A DNA stretch of 64,000 nt from Odiellus spinosus (Eukaryota > Arthropoda > Arachnida > Opiliones > Phalangiidae), in the NCBI GenBank assembly GCA_963920705.1, contig OY987233.1, positions 9,330,959 to 9,394,958 of the forward strand, written 5' to 3'. The position numbers and the translations under genes were made by a program. The notes beneath the pieces were generated by a model, which saw nothing but the letters and a program-made list of their open reading frames with translations, made no database searches and was not told where the DNA came from. Below are positions 60,037-64,000 of the stretch, one piece after another; the stretch's first letter is position 1; each line of letters begins with the position of its first letter.

Positions 60037-60790
60037 TTAATTGGTACTTGTCTTTGACTGGTTTTGTAACATGTCATATTTGTAAAGATTCGGACATGTT
60101 GTCTTTGAAAAGTTTCGGACATGTTGTCTTTGAAAAGTTTCGGACATGTTGTCTTTGAAAAGTTTCGGACATGTTGACTTTGAAAAGTTTCGGACATGTT
60201 GACTTTGAAAAGTTTCGGACATATCTTCTAAAGGTTTGGTACATGAAAGGTTTAATTGGTACTTGTCTTTGACCGGTGGGTAACATGTCATATTTGTAAT
60301 GTTTCGGACATGTTGTCTTTGAAAAGTTTCGGACATGTTGTCTTTGAAAAGTTTCGGACATGTTGTCTTTGAAAAGTTTCGGACATGTTGTCTTTGAAAA
60401 GTTTCGGACATGTTGTCTTTGAAAAGTTTCGGACATGTTGTCTTTGAAAAGTTTCGGACATGTTGACTTTGAAAAGTTTCGGACATGTTGACTTTGAAAA
60501 GTTTCGGACATATCTTCTAAAGGTTTGGTACATGAAAGGTTTAATTGGTACTTGTCTTTGACCGGTGGGTAACATGTCATATTTGTAATGTTTCGGACAT
60601 GTTGTCTTTGAAAAGTTTCGGACATGTTGTCTTTGAAAAGTTTCGGACATGTCTTTGAAAAGTTTCGGACATGTCTTTGAAAAGTTTCGGACATGTTGTC
60701 TTTGAAAAGTTTCGGACATGTTGTCTTTGAAAAGTTTCGGACATGTTGTCTTTGAAAAGTTTCGGACATGTCCTCTAAAATTTTGCAACA
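60037..60790. repeat. 24-bp TTTCGGACATGTTGTC array with higher-order units
   Basis: 24-bp units TTTCGGACATGTTGTCTTTG plus AAAAG, grouped into three larger units, each opened by TTGGTACTTGTCTTTGAC (60039, 60252, 60542) and an AACATGTCATATTTGTAA segment. Some units in the third group are 3 bp or more shorter (GGACATGTCTTTG). All minus frames stay open because the period is a multiple of 3. Confidence 0.93.
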
Positions 60791-61544
60791 CATAGTCTTT
60801 GAAATGTTTAGAACATGTCATGTCGTATTAAGGTTTGTCAACCTTTTAAGGTGTTGCTAATATGAGGTTCTACATCTCCATCAAAACTCTCTATATCGGT
60901 AGAACTCTTGGTTAATTCTTAACTAGTGAAGCTAAAAGAGGGTTGGAGTTTGAACGTCGTTCAGGAAACGTAGTTGGGGAACGGAAAGAAGGAGGTACCG
61001 AAGAAAAAACCGGCAGCGCTGAGACGGGGCAGAGCGGGCAGAGAAGATTGTTCGGCCAAAGCACCGACATTGAAGCCAGCCGAGGGAAATTATTTCTCAA
61101 GGAGGGTGATTAGAAGAACTTTTCTAACCAAGGGGGGAAACTCGGCGTGTTTATGGAATGTCGCCTCTCAAGCCGAGCGCCTTCTCAATCGCTCGCTCTC
61201 TCTCCTGGACCACTTTCAGACTTCAATACCCGTTAAGTACCTTACCACCTCGAAGACCACATCCTAATTGATGTTTATGGAAGGTTAAGTTACCAGGTAC
61301 TGAAATCTACTAATGAGACGCTACTTGTATGTGGCTCTGTTAGCAAAAGCATGCAAAAGCAAGCAAAAATGATGGAAAATGTTAGAAGTAAAATGTCGAT
61401 CGTTCGCAACAGGTGTTAGACGGTTCTTAAAGGACAAGTATCACGTAATTGTGGACACGATATTTATTTACTTTAAAGTTAAGTACCTATGGATTATATT
61501 TTTAGTTTAATCATGCGATTAAAACGGCCATATTCAATATTTTA

Positions 61545-61995
61545 TACCTTGGGGCTGACGCGTTTTTAAGAAACTTTAAAAATAAAGTGTCAAAAATGAA
61601 TTTTTAATATTTTTCCGTTATATGACGTAGTTTACTTCTGGAACGTAATTAATCTTAATTTTCGTACGAAAGGTAGTTGACTTGATCTGGATTAAGTGCT
61701 TTAAGGAAAAAGACCGCCCGAAAGTGACCTTATCACTGATGCCAGCGCGAGAATTGATTGTAGGCTCTATAGTGAAATCACCCGACCATAATGCGATGAC
61801 GTAGATTGCGGGTAAGTTTTATTTTAAAAATTTCGAAAATGGCGATTATAAAATACGTATTTTTACTGTCGCTGTAATTTTGTTCTATGACATATGTATA
61901 TATATTTTGAACTGTTTTTTAACAATCTTTCCGAAAATATGACTCAATTTCTATTTGGAGTTCGTGAAAAATCCGTGACAGCCTCACTTTAACGC
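61545..61995. mobile_element. MITE-like insertion, family H, copy 1
   Basis: Contains ACGTAATTAATCTTAATTTT, ATCTGGATTAAGTGCTTTAA, GATTGTAGGCTCTATAGTGA and right end GTGACAGCCTCACTTTA. The complement lies at 63128-63545. Confidence 0.65.
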
Positions 61996-62097
61996 AACCT
62001 AACTCGACTCGGACCTGGTCAAATTGAATTTCCCTTGTTCTCGGTACAATTACTTTGAAAATTTAATACTTCTTGGGTTGTTCAAGGATCCTTTCAG

Positions 62098-62276
62098 CTA
62101 CGTTCACACTTTTTGAAACCGTTTTCAAACCGTTTCGAATGTTCAAATCGTCTCTTCGAGATATTAATTGGATTTTTTGATCAAACATCTATACGGGTGA
62201 CCTCAAAATTTCATAACTCGACCTTTCTAACACGGTTCAAAACGGTTTCAAAGTTTCTAGTGTGAACGAGGCTTTA
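62098..62276. mobile_element. MITE-like insertion, family E
   Basis: Inverted ends AGCTACGTTCACACTTTTTG and TCTAGTGTGAACGAGGCT, inner AACCGTTTTCAAACCGTTT / AAAACGGTTTCAAAG. Related to family D at the ends. Confidence 0.65.
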
Positions 62277-62278
62277 GA

Positions 62279-62428
62279 AATATGATATCGACTAATCAAC
62301 TCATATAGATAATTATTTCTTCAACACTTCAATGGAATTTAATAAAATAGGTCAAAGTTTAAGGGAATTGATACCTAATATTAAACTTAATAGATCAAAA
62401 AGTAGTTCCCAATTCGATACTAGAAGAA
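62279..62428. repeat. Direct duplication, copy 1
   Basis: About 150 bp from AGAAATATGATATCGACTAA to AGTAGTTCCCAATTCGA; repeated at 62605-62760 with about 15% difference. A family G fragment (62440-62560) separates them. Confidence 0.75.
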
Positions 62429-62439
62429 AATAATGTATT

Positions 62440-62560
62440 GTACTGGCGTTTGATGGCCAAGGTCTTAGGCCTATTCTTTTAATGTTGAGACATTACAAGC
62501 ACCGTTAAAGGCTGAAATAATATGATTGGTCCGAATTTATATTTTTATTAAAATTTCAGC
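62440..62560. mobile_element. Family G fragment
   Basis: GGCGTTTGATGGCCAAGGTC, TTTAATGTTGAGACATTACA and AATAATATGATTGGTCCGAA match copies near 33 and 35.5 kb. Confidence 0.6.
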
Positions 62561-62604
62561 AAACTTTACTTGCCGTTCAAGTATCCCTTCAGGATATTCA
62601 CTTA

Positions 62605-62760
62605 GAAATATGATATCGCCTAATCAACTCGCTTTACATATAATCTTTGTTCAACACTTCATAGGAATTTAAAATAATAGGTCAAAGTTGAGGGGAATTG
62701 ATACCTAATACTAAACTTGATAGACCAAAAAGTAGTTTCCAATTCGAATCTTAATCAATA
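62605..62760. repeat. Direct duplication, copy 2
   Basis: Starts AGAAATATGATATCGCCTAA; partner of 62279-62428. Confidence 0.75.
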
Positions 62761-62912
62761 TCTAGAAGATAACGTACTGGCGTTTGGAACTTGATAATTG
62801 GGTCACTATGCAATGAAAATCACGACGAAACAGTCATTGATATTAACACCGCTTGAAAGCTATAGTTTAAATTATCCCGTAATTAATTTTAATTCAATAC
62901 GCTTTATTAGAA

Positions 62913-63662
62913 ATGATTAATAATAAGAATGATGAAAAAGAAGCTATGAAACGCCTCTATTTTGAAACTCCATTGATTGAGAGTATTTCATTGAGTCGAG
63001 AAGTTGGAGTAGAAGTTTATCTCAAAATGGAAAATACTCATCCTGCTGGTTCCTTCAAGATGAGAGGAGTCAGTCATTTGTGCCAAGAAGCGAGTATTTC
63101 ATAATTAATATTATTACGTGTTACTATTCTCCTAAAGTGAGGCTGTTACGGATTTTCCATAACTCCAAATGAAAATTGAGTTATATTTTCGGAAAGATCG
63201 TTAAAAAACGATTCAAAATATTTACAAAATTGTCACACAGTAAAAATACTTATTTTATAATCGACCATTTTCGAAATTTTTAAAATAAAATTTCTCCGCA
63301 ATACTACGTCATCACTATGGTCGCGTGATTTCGCTATTGTATCGAGCCTACAGTTAATTCTCGTGGCCTCTGGCACGAGTGATAAGGTCGCTTTCGCGCT
63401 GTCTTTTTCCTAAAAGTACTTAATCCAGATCAAATCAATTACCTTTCGTATGAAAATTAAAATTAATTACGTTTCAGAAATAAACTAGGTCATATATCAG
63501 AAAAAATACTTATATTTCTGATGAAGGCCTCAGCCCAGAGATATAAAAATTTGAATATGACGTTTTAATAATATGATTAAACAAAATCATTAAAAAAACA
63601 TTGTGAAAGCTTCACTTTAGGCCAAAAGTATGGGGGCGTCTTTTGATTGAATGCCAAAATCC

Positions 63663-63693
<31 letters not shown>

Positions 63694-64000
63694 GTAAATT
63701 TTACTTCAGAGGCATTTCCTGTATGTTTTACTACGCAAACTTATTTTTAGACGCAAAAAAAAAAAAAAAAATAGATTAAAAATTATCACATTTTTTTATT
63801 CTTCACTCGCACTTTAATTATGTAATTTTTTTTAATGATATTTATAGGCGGTATCGAAAGGTTTCGATATTTTGATATCGTCATCGGGTGGTAGCGCCGG
63901 AATAGCCGTTGCTTATTCGTCCCGAGCATTAAAGGTCAAATGTCACGTGGTTGTACCCCAAACGTCGTCAGAAATGGTTAAAAAAAAGATAGTGGAATTA
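62913..64000 (+). CDS. Serine/threonine dehydratase (PLP fold II), 5' part
   Basis: Exon 1 62913-63089, exon 2 63848 to beyond the window end. PLP-dependent enzyme that deaminates L-serine (and L-threonine) to pyruvate (2-oxobutyrate), cytosolic. Seen: ETPLIESISLSREVGVEVYL, KMENTHPAGSFKMRG with the Schiff-base Lys at residue 49, GVSHLCQE; exon 2 gives FDILISSSGGSAGIAVAYSS, the phosphate-binding SSGGSAG loop region, and HVVVPQTSSEMV. Matches SDS/SDSL rather than bacterial long forms, having no extra N-terminal domain. Keeping frame requires a GC donor (CAAGAA|GCGAGT); the nearby GT at 63094 would shift frame. Intron holds a family H MITE. Truncated by the window, so SDS versus SDSL is undecided. 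Confidence 0.85.
63128..63545. mobile_element. MITE-like insertion, family H, copy 2 (inverted)
   Basis: Starts CTAAAGTGAGGCTGTTACGG and runs as the complement of 61545-61995 (GCTATTGTATCGAGCCTACA, CTTAATCCAGATCAAATCAA). Lies in intron 1 of the dehydratase gene. Confidence 0.65.

Larger units (their letters stand above)
59142..62912. other. Divergent TTC28/serine dehydratase intergenic region
   Basis: Both promoters should lie here. It holds a GC-richer patch (about 60940-61265), a 24-bp array (60037-60790), MITEs of families E, G and H and a direct duplication. No gene supported. Confidence 0.5.

Noticed and set aside
60037-60821. Three overlapping minus-strand frames of 149-239 codons (FQRQHVRNFSK type)
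   Set aside because: Same 24-bp repeat read in three frames; no coding signature, no family.
60974-61267. 97-codon plus-strand frame in the GC-richer patch
   Set aside because: No ATG at its start, no recognisable domain, and it lies in a probable promoter region; the composition may only reflect a promoter.

Overview
This is animal (metazoan) nuclear DNA. The genes are split by GT-AG introns and match conserved bilaterian genes. Several introns are only 50-100 nt, which fits an arthropod or insect best, but nothing here fixes the species. The sequence is AT-rich, without obvious CpG depletion, and crowded with minisatellites and short palindromic (MITE-like) insertions.

Layout. (1) 14-477, minus: two small, in-phase exons of a gene I do not recognise. 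(2) 2036-9181, minus: a GDPD1-type lysophospholipase D gene. One expected exon was not found, and the intron where it should lie holds a 4.35-kb 23-bp minisatellite. (3) 10875-19785, plus: a complete 8-exon USP30 orthologue (mitochondrial deubiquitinase), divergent from GDPD1. Its introns 6 and 7 hold 30-bp and 18-bp arrays. (4) 22476-59141, minus: a TTC28 orthologue with about 20 coding exons (predicted about 2,536 aa). It has an N-terminal TPR triplet, a long array of TPRs, a CHAT protease-like domain and a low-complexity tail. It converges on USP30. (5) 37794-50646: a 12.85-kb Polinton/Maverick inserted in TTC28 intron 2, with a perfect 6-bp target duplication (TATAAG). (6) 62913 to the window end, plus: the start of a PLP-dependent serine/threonine dehydratase gene, divergent from TTC28.

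The Polinton is the most unusual object. Its two ends are a 4.73-kb inverted repeat, nearly identical, each carrying packaging ATPase, two basic/hydrophobic small proteins, two conserved unknown proteins, a chromodomain integrase and the penton-type minor capsid gene. Between the arms lie single copies of the adenain-like protease, the major capsid protein and a basic pVI/core-like protein. Only the last 178 codons of the family-B DNA polymerase remain, fused in frame to a truncated penton gene. So one arm appears to have been copied over the polymerase end, giving a mirror-image element that keeps capsid and integration genes but has lost most of its polymerase. Genes inside overlap by ATGA or TAATG in a compact, virus-like way, and each end carries a tRNA-like Pol III unit with an A-rich tail.

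The remaining space holds at least eight families of short inverted-repeat elements and about ten tandem arrays. Several minisatellites and MITE ends share a CAAGGCTTA core. Exon boundaries were placed by eye from splice consensus, reading phase and family resemblance; no search or alignment was run.
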